From positions 1 through 45,196 of the IMG/VR virus record IMGVR_UViG_3300037468_000342: a stretch of 45,196 nt of DNA; one strand, 5' to 3'. A program made the position numbers and the translations under genes. This DNA is from a virus. The notes under the pieces were generated by a model. It searched no databases. It saw only the letters and a program-made list of their open reading frames with translations, and was not told the origin of the DNA. Positions 12,718-22,406 of this stretch are shown piece by piece. Position 1 is the first letter of the stretch. Each line of letters starts with the position of its first letter.

Positions 12718-15700
12718 GTCATGGTTCTGTTAAGAGCGTTTGTTTTCCGTTCAAGCGAAGTGAATACATTTTTCTCAAAGTCACCAAGCTCGAGCTTCAT
12801 TCTCCCCTCATCATAAATCGTTTCAACAGAGACGACTTGCCAATCTTCGGGTGTTGCGCCGCTGAACTCGGTGACGGTGAGATGGTCACCAGCAACAATG
12901 GGAGTTGCAAACGATTTGGTTTCGGGGTATTCTGCAATACGATTTACAAAGGAGCGGCTGAGCGGCAACCAACAAGTCCCTTTCTTCCAGAACTGCCCAA
13001 GACCGAGGAGCATCACAGTTGCATACGCATCGAGGTCTCCATAGGTAACATTGTTGTCCACCGTTTCATCAAGAACGTGGATACCATAGAGGTCAATAGG
13101 AGACCCCGTTTCGGGAGCTGCTGTTGTGTAATTTGTCTTTGCAACCAGAGCGCCAAGACTATGTGGATAACACTTATTATTTGCACCAGAAATGCGGTTT
13201 GTTACCGTTGTGAGGTTGATATAGGGTCCGTATGCAATATCCACCCCTGTGTCAGATACTAGTACAAGCTCCTCACCGACAAGGGCGTAATTCTGTCCAA
13301 TAATATCTGCATCCTCAACGTAGAGTCTTTTGTTAAGGAGGAACCCCTTGCCACCACCATAGTCTTGAGCCCCAAAGGTATCCACCTGAACGGTTGTACA
13401 CATCACACCATTAAGATCAACAACCTCGATAGGAGTGCCAACCGCCCTCATAGCAGACGACGACTCGCCGGGAATTGAGATCGCAAGGTAATCGCCATCT
13501 TTGATGGCATAACCCCAATCGTAGAGCCAGACACAGGGGTTGCCATTCTCATCGGGGTTGTGGATAGTATTCGGTTTGAAGCAGACCACATCCGTTCCAG
13601 CAGTGGTAAAGTTTACAACACTCCCTTCATACTTCAGCATGAACACGGCGGTTGCGGAGATTGTGACAGCATTGCCAACATTGTATATGGTTCCGGCGGA
13701 GACCCCAGTAGGCAGTTCGGTTGCACCAAACTCAATTTGCATGTTCTCTGTGAACCATCCATCGAGGTTGTTCACCATGACTGTCCCAACATCAGAAGCC
13801 GTGAGAACGACACTCTCATCCCAATAACTTGTAGTTGTTCCGACGTAGTTTGGACTACAATAATATGCGTCCTGAATATCAACCACCGAACTCGCCAGCT
13901 CCTCATTGTTGCATCGGAAGTAGGTTGTGGAATAATTCATATCACAGGTGACAGTCCACGTATTGCCATCGGCATCAACATATCCACCAGCGAAAGCCGC
14001 AACTATCTTCTCTGCAATCTGGTGACCAGAATCGGCAGGATCACCATTAATCCAGATTGATTTCGCAAGAGTTCCCTTAATGTATATGTGCATGGTCGTC
14101 CCGCCGACTTCCCCATAGGTACTGAACTCCCAGGTATATGTCCTGTAATAAGTACACCAGTTCAGGTGAATCGGGGAACCGCCCTGTGTTGCAGAAACTT
14201 TGATGTAGCTCCCGGTGTGATAGACGATATAGTATGCAGTATTGTGGGCAAGCCCCGGAGGGGGGTTTGTGAATGATACCAGATTGCCAATAGCAAACCC
14301 GCTTGCACCAACATAAATTAAGTAGTGGTCTCCGCTATTGTAATTGACCATGTAGGTAACAGAACTTCCGGGCGTGAAGGTACACGCCTTCGAGATGTCG
14401 GTTGAATAAGAGTTCTTGTAAATGTACCCCTCTGATTTCTGGTTGATGTAGGTCGAGTCGTTGAAGAACTTTCGATTGATGTTGTAGGCATGAACCCCGG
14501 CTACCTGAACCGATATGGACTTCCCCTGGTAATCTTTACCACGAACTACAATCTGTGTTGAGAGTTTCTCCTTTCCATCATTGTCATTGAACCCGAAGCA
14601 GTCCTTGTTTACATCGAGGTTCTTTACCGCATGTGGTTGGGATACGTCGGGTGCGAAGTCGATGACATACCCTGTCGGTTCTGCAATGCTCTCACCAGTG
14701 GAGAACCTAACATTGGGGTCGGCATCATAGAAAGCAACAGTATCACCATTGTTATCATCTGCTGTTTCCACTATCCCAAGAGAGCCAAAGTAATAGGTTG
14801 AACCAATAAGAGAGCCGGGCGGTATGCCGTTTATCAGCGTCCAGCTCTGACACCAATCAGTCGAGTGATACCAGCACGGTTGATTATCATAATGATTGAA
14901 CCCATATGAAATACAAGTCCCATCGGCTTTAGGGAAGAATGGTCTATCGTAATATCCGGGACCGCCCACGATTGTAGTACCGGCAGTCCATGTTGCACCG
15001 TGGTCGGTGGAGGTGCATACCTTCGCGCCGGGACTACCAGCTTCGCCGCCAAACATAGTGATAACATTGTCTGTAAATTCAAAGATTGGATACCCCGCAT
15101 ATCCCCCATACTCTTCGGGAATTTCCAAAAGGGCGTGTTCAGTCCAGTTCAGCCCACCGTCGGTAGATGTGTAACACCAGAGGTAAGCGAACATCGTGAG
15201 GGTTCCATCATGCGTCCTTATTATCTGGCTTGGACTATCCCCGGTATAACCCTTACCTATCCATGGGGTTGTCTGAAAAACAACCTGCGTCCATGTTGCA
15301 CCATAATCTGTTGAGGTGTAAAGTGTAACAAGGTCTGAGTAGAACCCATTACAAAGTCGGTACAATGTGGAGGTGTCTGCGTTCCAATAGAGGTATATTT
15401 CAGAGGCATAGCCGGGTTGGTCTGTCGCCATCACAGTCCAAGTCAGCCCCTCGTCCTCTGACATTATAATGTTGTGCTTGTGGTAGGGGTAATCCCTGTA
15501 AACCTGAGCGACAATCTTTGTCCCACAAACGCACAGTTGAGAGGGGAAAATATCTTCATGTTTGGCAAGAACTTGGAAAGTGTTTCCATTATCTATTGAC
15601 CTGTAAAAAGTATAGTTCGGTGCGTACCAAATCCACAACCCGCCATTTACAATTATGTGACCATTTGGAAGCTGACAACCAGTACAATCCCACAGTGTCG

Positions 15701-17300
15701 GCATTACGCCCTCTGGTATCAATTTTATGTATGCCCAAACCCCTGCCGCCACATCATCTGGATAGTGGTATCGGAAGTTGTCAATCCAAAACTCATACTC
15801 ATACGTCTGCCCTTGGTTTGTCGGGAAGCAGTTGTTGAGAGTGAAATAAAAGTCAATACCCGATGCTATGGATGTTGGTACATCTATCACTACATGAATC
15901 CAATCTGTTTCCTCTTGAAGTGTGTTGCGCCAAAGGGTTGTACTTGGAGTTTTATCCATCTCTAACCAGAAACAGGCGGCAGACTCACCATCTGCGAGCG
16001 GGCTCCCCCATTGGTGTGCATCGTCGGTGTAAGTTACGGGGTGGCTCCACTTATGAATTTTATAATCAAAGGAGATGCTGGTAAATCCGGCTGGAGATGC
16101 CGCCATATCCATAACGCAGTTCCAGCACCCGAAAGTATAAAGTTCCGGGGCTCCCCCGTCCCAATAATGGTCTGGATCAGCGTCGTCTATTCTTACACTC
16201 ATCCTCATACCATAGGTTCCGTCTTTCTTATATTCGGCTCCTACCCAATTCCCCCACACAGATTGTCCTTGACCTTCCGCACCTGGAGCAAATATTTCGC
16301 CGCACTCCCCCCACCCTTGATCGTAGTCACCAAAAGGTTCTCCTATCTCAAAGTTGCCATTGAACGGCTGGTATCCCCAACCAAGAGTCTGCCCCAAACT
16401 CACTGTCCCATATGGTCTTGAACGGAGGTCATAATTGGTAGCATCCCTCAAGGTCATCAGGTGTTCATATTGACTGCCGACTTCTTCCTTAGCCGTGGAG
16501 TTGAGGCGGTACGCAATCTTGGGGTCGATACAATCAATTACTCCTCGAACATCCTGCGCCCCGCCAGCAGGCGTAAGGAGCCTTCGGGCGATGTACCCGG
16601 GAGAATCGATAACAGGTTCGCCATTTGCTGTGAGCTGTGAGCCCAATATAGGCATTTTCTTATGACGGGCGAGGTCAGAGTCGCACTCGATATTCCATTT
16701 CTTAACTCTCGTTGTCTGAGCAAAAGCCCCTTGCAAGTCCTGACCCGCTCTCCGTATCACCCCTTGAAACGAGATGCCCTGATTGGAAGATATGGCAACA
16801 TTTGAACCCTCTTTGATAAGCGAGAGTTCGTCAGCCGTGGCAGTCCCTATATCAAGAAGGGCGAATGTGGCAGTCCCTATTTTATCAAGTTGGTCACTTA
16901 TCTTTGGAGAGATAAGGTACAAATTGCAGTCTGGATACGCCTGTCTTTTTACCTGCATCGAGTTGTTGTCATCCCAAATAAATACGATAACATTGATGTT
17001 GAAATTGGGAATAACCACGTTGTCGTCAATATCAGAAGTGATGAAGTCCTCATTGGTGTGAGTTGCCTGGTTTGAATTGGAATCAGTTACGGTGAGGATG
17101 ACATCATAAGTTGTGTACTCAGTAACCACGGGAAAGGTGTGTATCGGGGTCGGCTCATCAACGGGCGACGAGCCATCCCCAAAATCCCAATTATAGTTTG
17201 TGATAGGGGAGATATTACCGGACACCCGAGGATAGAACCGAACCGTCTTTCCACTAACTACCCCTCTTGGAGTGGCATCAAAGTCGCAAGTAAAAGTCAT
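12714..17300 (-). CDS. Giant tail hub / adhesin with PKD and Asp-box repeats
   Basis: A 1528-residue protein from ATG 17300, which overlaps the preceding stop (ATGA); a GTG at 17342 is a less likely start. An N-terminal PKD domain (YNWDFGDGSS about 36-45, then YDVILTVTDS) comes first. A tail-hub-like segment follows (LISPKISDQLDKIGTATFALLD). Six Asp-box/BNR motifs lie about 50 residues apart between about 565 and 820 (SEDEGLTWT, STDYGATWT, STDGGLNWT, STDHGATWT and variants), suggesting a beta-propeller. The C-terminus (VVSVETIYDEGRMKLELGD) again resembles baseplate hubs. It probably caps the tail and binds host surface glycan or S-layer. Sialidase catalytic residues were not identified. Confidence 0.8.
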   Translation of the reverse strand: MTFTCDFDATPRGVVSGKTVRFYPRVSGNISPITNYNWDFGDGSSPVDEPTPIHTFPVVTEYTTYDVILTVTDSNSNQATHTNEDFITSDIDDNVVIPNFNINVIVFIWDDNNSMQVKRQAYPDCNLYLISPKISDQLDKIGTATFALLDIGTATADELSLIKEGSNVAISSNQGISFQGVIRRAGQDLQGAFAQTTRVKKWNIECDSDLARHKKMPILGSQLTANGEPVIDSPGYIARRLLTPAGGAQDVRGVIDCIDPKIAYRLNSTAKEEVGSQYEHLMTLRDATNYDLRSRPYGTVSLGQTLGWGYQPFNGNFEIGEPFGDYDQGWGECGEIFAPGAEGQGQSVWGNWVGAEYKKDGTYGMRMSVRIDDADPDHYWDGGAPELYTFGCWNCVMDMAASPAGFTSISFDYKIHKWSHPVTYTDDAHQWGSPLADGESAACFWLEMDKTPSTTLWRNTLQEETDWIHVVIDVPTSIASGIDFYFTLNNCFPTNQGQTYEYEFWIDNFRYHYPDDVAAGVWAYIKLIPEGVMPTLWDCTGCQLPNGHIIVNGGLWIWYAPNYTFYRSIDNGNTFQVLAKHEDIFPSQLCVCGTKIVAQVYRDYPYHKHNIIMSEDEGLTWTVMATDQPGYASEIYLYWNADTSTLYRLCNGFYSDLVTLYTSTDYGATWTQVVFQTTPWIGKGYTGDSPSQIIRTHDGTLTMFAYLWCYTSTDGGLNWTEHALLEIPEEYGGYAGYPIFEFTDNVITMFGGEAGSPGAKVCTSTDHGATWTAGTTIVGGPGYYDRPFFPKADGTCISYGFNHYDNQPCWYHSTDWCQSWTLINGIPPGSLIGSTYYFGSLGIVETADDNNGDTVAFYDADPNVRFSTGESIAEPTGYVIDFAPDVSQPHAVKNLDVNKDCFGFNDNDGKEKLSTQIVVRGKDYQGKSISVQVAGVHAYNINRKFFNDSTYINQKSEGYIYKNSYSTDISKACTFTPGSSVTYMVNYNSGDHYLIYVGASGFAIGNLVSFTNPPPGLAHNTAYYIVYHTGSYIKVSATQGGSPIHLNWCTYYRTYTWEFSTYGEVGGTTMHIYIKGTLAKSIWINGDPADSGHQIAEKIVAAFAGGYVDADGNTWTVTCDMNYSTTYFRCNNEELASSVVDIQDAYYCSPNYVGTTTSYWDESVVLTASDVGTVMVNNLDGWFTENMQIEFGATELPTGVSAGTIYNVGNAVTISATAVFMLKYEGSVVNFTTAGTDVVCFKPNTIHNPDENGNPCVWLYDWGYAIKDGDYLAISIPGESSSAMRAVGTPIEVVDLNGVMCTTVQVDTFGAQDYGGGKGFLLNKRLYVEDADIIGQNYALVGEELVLVSDTGVDIAYGPYINLTTVTNRISGANNKCYPHSLGALVAKTNYTTAAPETGSPIDLYGIHVLDETVDNNVTYGDLDAYATVMLLGLGQFWKKGTCWLPLSRSFVNRIAEYPETKSFATPIVAGDHLTVTEFSGATPEDWQVVSVETIYDEGRMKLELGDFEKNVFTSLERKTNALNRTMT

Positions 17301-17722
17301 GCCAATCCCAGTGGTTTGTATCTTATGAGGCTCATGGAACACCCTTGGAGAATATCTTTCATACCGGGTGACGTACCCATCCCGAGTTCCTCTATTTTTA
17401 CATAGCAGGTCTGGTCATCATAGGTGAATGTGATTAAGTTTGAATCCCCTATGGTGTTGCTCGCCATCATTATAAGTGACCGATAATCTGAACTTGTACC
17501 AATACCGTCGGTAAGGTCAAACTGCAAGATATACCTGTCAGTGAGCATGGCAAGATCAATGATTATCTGGTTGTCTTCCGAGGGATTGTCTGGATCCGTG
17601 TACGCTGTTTTTGGTAAAGGAAGTGTAAAGACAGGATTATTGATGAGCCGCTTCACAGAACAGTTCTTATTTGTTAAATCAACGGTCGTACTACCTTGGG
17701 TTAAAGTGATTGCTCCGGTCAT
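17297..17722 (-). CDS. Minor tail protein, distal-tail position
   Basis: A 141-residue beta-rich protein (ITLTQGSTTVDL, YILQFDLTDG, LITFTYDDQTCYVKIEEL). It starts in ATGA overlap with the tape measure gene and ends in ATGA overlap with the hub gene. In siphoviruses this slot between tape measure and hub is usually occupied by the distal tail protein (Dit). The size is small for Dit, so it is called by position only. Confidence 0.6.
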   Translation of the reverse strand: MTGAITLTQGSTTVDLTNKNCSVKRLINNPVFTLPLPKTAYTDPDNPSEDNQIIIDLAMLTDRYILQFDLTDGIGTSSDYRSLIMMASNTIGDSNLITFTYDDQTCYVKIEELGMGTSPGMKDILQGCSMSLIRYKPLGLA

Positions 17723-19854
17723 AGTTTGTACTGAGCCCCCTGTTGCCTCATAACATCTTTCACCTTGGCTACGAACTTGTCATCCTGATACCCATAGAAA
17801 TTGAAGATGTTGTGTTGGGTACTACTCTGGTTGGTCGTGTTACCACCAGAGCCGCCCTGACCGGGCGGTGTAATCTTTTCTCCTCCATGAACGACTGCGA
17901 GTTGCGGCGCACCGATGGCTCCCGGGACTGTGCCACCAAGAGCGTACCCGGCAATCTCCCTCATACCAAGTGCCTGTGCAACGGGGTTTCTTGCTATTGC
18001 ATTATACGCACCAACGATAATGCTCATGGAACCCCTTACGAGGGAATTGAACGCGGAGATTACATTGTCCCTGAAAGTGTTGATAATCTGCATGGGGTCA
18101 TTGAGCCATGCAAATGAGAACGCACCTTTCATCCAATCAACAAAGGTTGCAAGACCTGTATTGACATAAGCGAAATCGAATGCGACTTTAAGAGATACGA
18201 CGAAGCCTTCAAGAACGGCTGCGGCATTGTTCCACTCCCATTTGAGGGACTCCAAGCTCCGCATCAGAGGGTCGTAGAAATCTCTCCTCAAACCCTCTGC
18301 CGTATCCCATCCGGCTTTGTAGAACATACCCCCGGCTTTATCTCCTAATATATACGCCTCATCGACAATTCTGCCAAAGAACGCACCAGAGATAGCCGCA
18401 CCAATGGTAGCCCCAACGGGACCGCCAATGAAATATCCGACAATCCCGCCAACAAGCGCACCCGCGATTACTGCAGCAGACCTTGGGATGTTTATGTCAT
18501 AGCCACCAATATTAACAGAAGCCATCTCGTTTCCTGCCTTGGCTCCTTCGGTCATGCCCTCTGTGTGTTTTGTGCTGAATAGAGGTAGCTGCTTTCCTTT
18601 GTAGTCTGGACTCCCTGGCTGATCGGACTCATCGGTAACTGTCTTGGGAAACATCCACGCTATGAACTCCGTTATCTTCTGACAGAGCAGGTCAAACCAC
18701 TCACTCAACTTTGTGAGAGCCGGTTGAAGCCACGTCTTGAGGTCATCGAAAATCGGCTTGAGAGTATCATACCACTCTTGGAAGGCTTTAACGATACCAT
18801 CCCAAATGGGTCCGAGTATTTCCCATATCTTATCCGCAAGGTCTTTTACGAACTTGCCAATAGCCATACCGAGCATGATTATCCCCTTGAATAGGAACAC
18901 CAGCCCCATAGCAATTACCGGGAGGAACGGCAGGAGAATCAAATCCATCAGCAGACCGAGTGCTTTTGAAATCATGGTGTTTACTGTGGAAAGTATCTTT
19001 GATTCCTCAACCATCTTCTTCAATGCGTCTGCAAGGAGGATGCCCACTGCGACTGCGGCTGTCATTGCAGCAGTAAGCCCTGCAAGACTACCGCCGAATC
19101 CCCCGCCCTTTGCACCGCCACCGGGCATCGGGGTGGGTGGCGCAGGTAACACAGACTTTCCAGATGGGACTCGTTTCCAAGAATCGCCTATCTTCACTGG
19201 TCGCATTATCTCTTTTTGACCTTCTCCTGTTACCCTTGGTGAGGGGGAGAACGCCGGTTTGAGCAGTCGTTTAATCATACCGCCTGTGGATTCGGGCTGG
19301 TCTTTTTCAGGGAGAACCTCACTTGTCGGCTTCCCCCCGGTCTTTACCGTATCGATACCAAGTTTTCCCCATTTGCCTTTTGATACGTCCTCTCTGCGGG
19401 CTTTTTCAAGTTCTGCAAGCTTCTTTGCATGGGCTTCTTTCTCCCTGAACTCCTTTTCCCTGTACAACTTCCTGATGTCATCTTCTCTCTTGAGGACTTT
19501 TGTTGCCAGTTTAATGAGTTCTGGCTCTGTCATGGTAATCTTCTTCTTCAGAAGCACACCCTCGAGTTGTGCAGCGAGTTCAAAGATTTTCCTCTGCTTG
19601 TCAAGTTCCTCTGTTGCGAGGTGCATTGACACCTTGATTGGTGACATGAGCTTTCGGCTCAACTTCTGGTAATCCCTGTCAATGATTTTAGCACTCTCGG
19701 CAAATGCCTTGATGTCGAGAAGGGGTATGCCTTTTCTTTTTGCCTTCTTATTGACCTCCTCAAGCAGACTGTCAATAGATGAATCAAGGTTGGATCCTTT
19801 CACCACCTTGTCGATTAAAAGTTGAGTCTCTACATCAACCGATATTCCGGGCAT
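17719..19854 (-). CDS. Tail tape measure protein
   Basis: A 711-residue protein. ATG 19854 is preceded by GAGAGGAGGATAAAA, an ideal ribosome binding site, so the upstream in-frame start is rejected. The N-terminal 170 residues are charged helix (LRKREDDIRKLYREKEFREKE-type), then a Gly-rich linker, then hydrophobic segments (LAGLTAAMTAAVAVGILLADAL and LGLLMDLILLPFLPVIAMGLVFLFKGIIMLG split over about 265-345), a Gly/Ala membrane-like region (AAVIAGALVGGIVGYFIGG) and a Gln/Asn-rich tail. This fits a tape measure that sets tail length and inserts at the membrane during DNA entry. It lies directly after the chaperone genes. Confidence 0.88.
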   Translation of the reverse strand: MPGISVDVETQLLIDKVVKGSNLDSSIDSLLEEVNKKAKRKGIPLLDIKAFAESAKIIDRDYQKLSRKLMSPIKVSMHLATEELDKQRKIFELAAQLEGVLLKKKITMTEPELIKLATKVLKREDDIRKLYREKEFREKEAHAKKLAELEKARREDVSKGKWGKLGIDTVKTGGKPTSEVLPEKDQPESTGGMIKRLLKPAFSPSPRVTGEGQKEIMRPVKIGDSWKRVPSGKSVLPAPPTPMPGGGAKGGGFGGSLAGLTAAMTAAVAVGILLADALKKMVEESKILSTVNTMISKALGLLMDLILLPFLPVIAMGLVFLFKGIIMLGMAIGKFVKDLADKIWEILGPIWDGIVKAFQEWYDTLKPIFDDLKTWLQPALTKLSEWFDLLCQKITEFIAWMFPKTVTDESDQPGSPDYKGKQLPLFSTKHTEGMTEGAKAGNEMASVNIGGYDINIPRSAAVIAGALVGGIVGYFIGGPVGATIGAAISGAFFGRIVDEAYILGDKAGGMFYKAGWDTAEGLRRDFYDPLMRSLESLKWEWNNAAAVLEGFVVSLKVAFDFAYVNTGLATFVDWMKGAFSFAWLNDPMQIINTFRDNVISAFNSLVRGSMSIIVGAYNAIARNPVAQALGMREIAGYALGGTVPGAIGAPQLAVVHGGEKITPPGQGGSGGNTTNQSSTQHNIFNFYGYQDDKFVAKVKDVMRQQGAQYKL

Positions 19855-20017
19855 TTTTATCCTCCTCTCGTTTGGCAATTGCCCATGTCAGGAACTCTAA
19901 TTCCTGCGGGGTTAAGATTTCGTCTATGTCTTGGGGTCTGCACCTGAGCAGTTCGCACAGGTATAGAATCATCTGTCCTTCAGGACTTCTTGCGAAAGTC
20001 CTTGGCTTCGGTGGCAC
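19835..20017 (-). CDS. Tail assembly chaperone, downstream frame (gpT-like)
   Basis: A short ORF in the +1 frame relative to the 19980 gene. From the proposed shift point the product is EGQMILYLCELLRCRPQDID followed by EILTPQELEFLTWAIAKREED, the hydrophobic/acidic pattern typical of gpT-like extensions. It lacks a good start of its own (only a GTG at 20017, inside the upstream gene). It is therefore most likely translated as a 48-residue C-terminal extension by +1 frameshifting at 19985..19980. It overlaps the tape measure start by 20 nt. Confidence 0.68.
   Translation of the reverse strand: MPPKPRTFARSPEGQMILYLCELLRCRPQDIDEILTPQELEFLTWAIAKREEDKNARNIG
19980..19985 (-). other. Putative +1 programmed frameshift site (UCC-UGA)
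   Basis: The upstream chaperone gene ends AAG-TCC-TGA. Skipping one base after UCC continues into the gpT-like frame (GAA GGA CAG). UCC-UGA is the same codon pair used for +1 shifting in eukaryotic ornithine decarboxylase antizyme. A -1 heptamer is not seen in the overlap, and a -1 shift would give the wrong frame. Frameshifting is inferred from gene order and frame geometry. Confidence 0.55.
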
Positions 20018-20399
20018 TCTTGGTGATAATTTCCATCATCTGCTTCAAGATGCTGCCAACGTCACCCCCGGCATCCTCGATGAATCTCCAGGTTGAAGGT
20101 TTGTTGAATGGGTCATCCACGCACAGGGAGGCGAGGGCGTCATACATTACTTTCTCGGTTTCTTCCACATTGCTATCATCAAGTTTCTGTGCCTGATTCA
20201 GCCTGTGGCGAAGTTTCCTGTCCAAGAAAGACTTGAAGCGAATCTTTGCTCCACCAACATTAATCTCATCAATCTTTGCAAGTGAGGACGAGATGATTTT
20301 TGACACGGCTTCATTTGCTTTGAGCCGGTCAATCTCCATCTGGTCTGCTTCTGCAAACCCTTCCTCAACAAATTTACTGTTCTTTGATGTTCCCGTCAT
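19980..20399 (-). CDS. Tail assembly chaperone (gpG-like)
   Basis: A 139-residue, mainly helical protein located between the tail tube and tape measure genes, the standard position of the gpG-type chaperone that coats the tape measure during tail assembly. Sequence features include KIRFKSFLDRKLRHRLNQAQ and CVDDPFNKPSTWRFIEDAGG. A second, shorter ORF overlaps its 3' end in another frame. A minor frameshifted product of about 187 residues is expected along with this major one. Confidence 0.72.
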   Translation of the reverse strand: MTGTSKNSKFVEEGFAEADQMEIDRLKANEAVSKIISSSLAKIDEINVGGAKIRFKSFLDRKLRHRLNQAQKLDDSNVEETEKVMYDALASLCVDDPFNKPSTWRFIEDAGGDVGSILKQMMEIITKSATEAKDFRKKS

Positions 20400-20408
20400 A
20401 GTTCACCT

Positions 20409-20900
20409 TTAGGTGTTATCCCACACGATGTCGTCGCCCTGTCCGTCCATGTCCACTTTGATCCATTGGGCTTCTGATGCCTTCATGGGGAAGTTGTTGA
20501 AAGCGACATTCTTCACGGTTCCAGTGAAAGTGTCTCCATTCTCACCAGTGAACTTGGCTTCGATGTCGAAGTACATGACGGAGTTCGTGTCTTCCGTTCC
20601 TGCAGATGTATCACCATCAGAGGGAGAGATAACATAGAACGCCCACCACGGGCTTGCACCGGACGCATCAGGCGCGAATTTACAATACCCGACTTTCACA
20701 TCGACTTTCATCGAGTGGCGAGCCATTGCCTGACGCTTGATTGAACCCCACCCATAGAGCGGGACATGCTCGGCTGACCAGTTGATTTCAACATCCTTTA
20801 CAATTGCGATGACCTGATCGGTTGGTGTAGCTCCACCTGCACCAGATATGGTCAGGACACCCTTGTTCGCAAAATACGTCGTTGCTCCAGTAAATGCCAT
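20409..20900 (-). CDS. Major tail (tube) protein
   Basis: A 163-residue beta-rich protein: GVLTISGAGG, VIAIVKDVEINWSAEHVPLYGWGSIKRQAMARHSMKVDVKV (read in two parts), FDIEAKFTGENGDTFTGTVKNV. This pattern of a tube-forming beta-sandwich with the 'vkdveinws...' start is common to archaeal and bacterial siphovirus tube proteins. It precedes the chaperone pair and follows the tail terminator. High expression is likely, from its position and ordinary codon use. Confidence 0.78.
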   Translation of the reverse strand: MAFTGATTYFANKGVLTISGAGGATPTDQVIAIVKDVEINWSAEHVPLYGWGSIKRQAMARHSMKVDVKVGYCKFAPDASGASPWWAFYVISPSDGDTSAGTEDTNSVMYFDIEAKFTGENGDTFTGTVKNVAFNNFPMKASEAQWIKVDMDGQGDDIVWDNT

Positions 20901-20934
20901 GGTTATACCTCAATTTGTCTTTTTACTACTTTAG

Positions 20935-21408
20935 TTATCCGCTTTCGTACATCGTACATTTGAGCATGATGTCATAGCGGTAAATGACGTAATCAGTTAC
21001 CATAAAGTAACCAATGTCAATGTCTGCTCCTCTTGCGTTACATCCCGGATAAAAACCGGCGTTCATGGCTCCCCTGAAAAGCTCGAGAGTGTCGAAAGCG
21101 TACTTTCTCACTGTGCCGAGGTCTGCCATTGGATCTTTGTTATCCATGGAGAATCGGTAATACCCGACGATGTTCAGGTTGAAATCATGTAACCAGTCAG
21201 AACCGCCCATGGTGAAAGTAATTTTGTCTGGCTTATCACCTAATGGAATGACCGCCACCATCGGTAGGTCATTGGCATTATCCGCAAGGACAGCCGGATC
21301 TTCATCCCGGTCTTTAACCGATTTCACTCCACCGAGAGTTGTGGCAGCATTAAGGATTTTCGTCCTTACAGCAGCCGCAGCTCCGTCAATATGGTCATAA
21401 GAACTCAT
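20935..21408 (-). CDS. Tail terminator / tail completion protein
   Basis: A 157-residue alpha/beta protein. The helix AAAAVRTKILNAATTLGG is followed by LPMVAVIPLGDKPDKITFTMGG and FNLNIVGYYRFSMDNKDPMADL, then a helix with YAFDTLELFRGAMNAG and the terminal strand YDIMLKCTMYE. The order matches gpU-like tail terminators that cap the tube. It starts in ATGA overlap with the gene before and sits just ahead of the tail tube gene. Confidence 0.68.
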   Translation of the reverse strand: MSSYDHIDGAAAAVRTKILNAATTLGGVKSVKDRDEDPAVLADNANDLPMVAVIPLGDKPDKITFTMGGSDWLHDFNLNIVGYYRFSMDNKDPMADLGTVRKYAFDTLELFRGAMNAGFYPGCNARGADIDIGYFMVTDYVIYRYDIMLKCTMYESG

Positions 21409-22406
21409 ACATACCTCTCCTGCCCTATGGCTTCAAGAGCCCGTTCATCCTGTTGTTCCCCAACGGCGAATGATAGACCATTGAGGATGCACATGGAAAC
21501 GTATTCGTGGAAATCCATTACAACATCGCCCTCAATCCCCCTCCTCTGGAACACATTATAGTAGAATTTTCCTTTGAACCGATTGTAGAAACTCATCTTT
21601 TTGGGAGCGTTTTCTACCGCGAACTCTTTGAAGTCCGGGGGAATGTGGACACCAATCTTGTGCTGACCAACGTAGGTTGTGGTTCCTGCAGGTGCGATAT
21701 TTTTACCGCGGTAGAACTCTCCCGATGCACCCTTCTTCATTTTGCCAATCCACCCGGCTTGAGAGATAATCAGCCTCTCCGTCCTTATCTGCTCTGGTGT
21801 TTTCTTTGATGGGGCTCCCACCGGCTGATATTTCAATCGAGCCCACTCTGAATAAAGTTTTGATTGTTGTTCCCTCATTCTGGTCAGATATTGCCCGTGA
21901 AGCTTCTTACCGCCAATTGCGATAAGAGTTGACCTCTCCTGCGGGGATAATGGCATTGGGACAACGTATCGGCTAGTACCTTCCCAAAGAAGTTTGAAAA
22001 GGGGATAGGCTCCGTTCTTGCTGGTCACAACTTTGGGATTGCTCACAACGATAGAGCCATGACCGCCTCTCCCGGTGCGATACCCGACCTCCCATAGATC
22101 GAGAAGGTGCGGTTCCTGCGGTTTCATTACAAGAGATTTTCTTACCTTCTGCCTCTTGCTCTGGAGTGACCGCCGAGCCCCGGCACTTTCGGTGTCATAG
22201 AACTGTTTAAGTCCGTCCCTTGTTGGAAGATTTGTAGCACTCCGAAGATTCGCCTGGATAACTGGTGCGGCTTGTTCGAGGAGTGCTTTGGTAAATCGCA
22301 TCTTCTGTGCTTCTTCAACTCTCTCTTTGATGGCATTTACCACAACAGGAGAGTTTCTGCTAAGCTCGCTCATCAACTTGTGTCGGTCGATGGTAAGCTC
22401 ACTCAT
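21405..22406 (-). CDS. Head-tail connector / neck protein
   Basis: A 333-residue basic protein in ATGA overlap on both sides. The N-terminal helices (LLEQAAPVIQANLRSAT) and later strand-rich, Arg/Lys-rich region with GKKLHGQYLTRMREQQ and KIGVHIPPDFKEF resemble HK97 gp10-type neck proteins, but it is about twice their usual length. The extra central segment is unassigned. Function is inferred from position between the adaptor and the tail terminator. Confidence 0.55.
   Translation of the reverse strand: MSELTIDRHKLMSELSRNSPVVVNAIKERVEEAQKMRFTKALLEQAAPVIQANLRSATNLPTRDGLKQFYDTESAGARRSLQSKRQKVRKSLVMKPQEPHLLDLWEVGYRTGRGGHGSIVVSNPKVVTSKNGAYPLFKLLWEGTSRYVVPMPLSPQERSTLIAIGGKKLHGQYLTRMREQQSKLYSEWARLKYQPVGAPSKKTPEQIRTERLIISQAGWIGKMKKGASGEFYRGKNIAPAGTTTYVGQHKIGVHIPPDFKEFAVENAPKKMSFYNRFKGKFYYNVFQRRGIEGDVVMDFHEYVSMCILNGLSFAVGEQQDERALEAIGQERYV

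Noticed and set aside
12507-13262. Rightward 251-residue ORF opposite the holin-like and hub genes
   Set aside because: Antisense shadow of two well-supported leftward genes; composition (Cys/Ser/Phe rich) is typical of a reverse-frame artefact.
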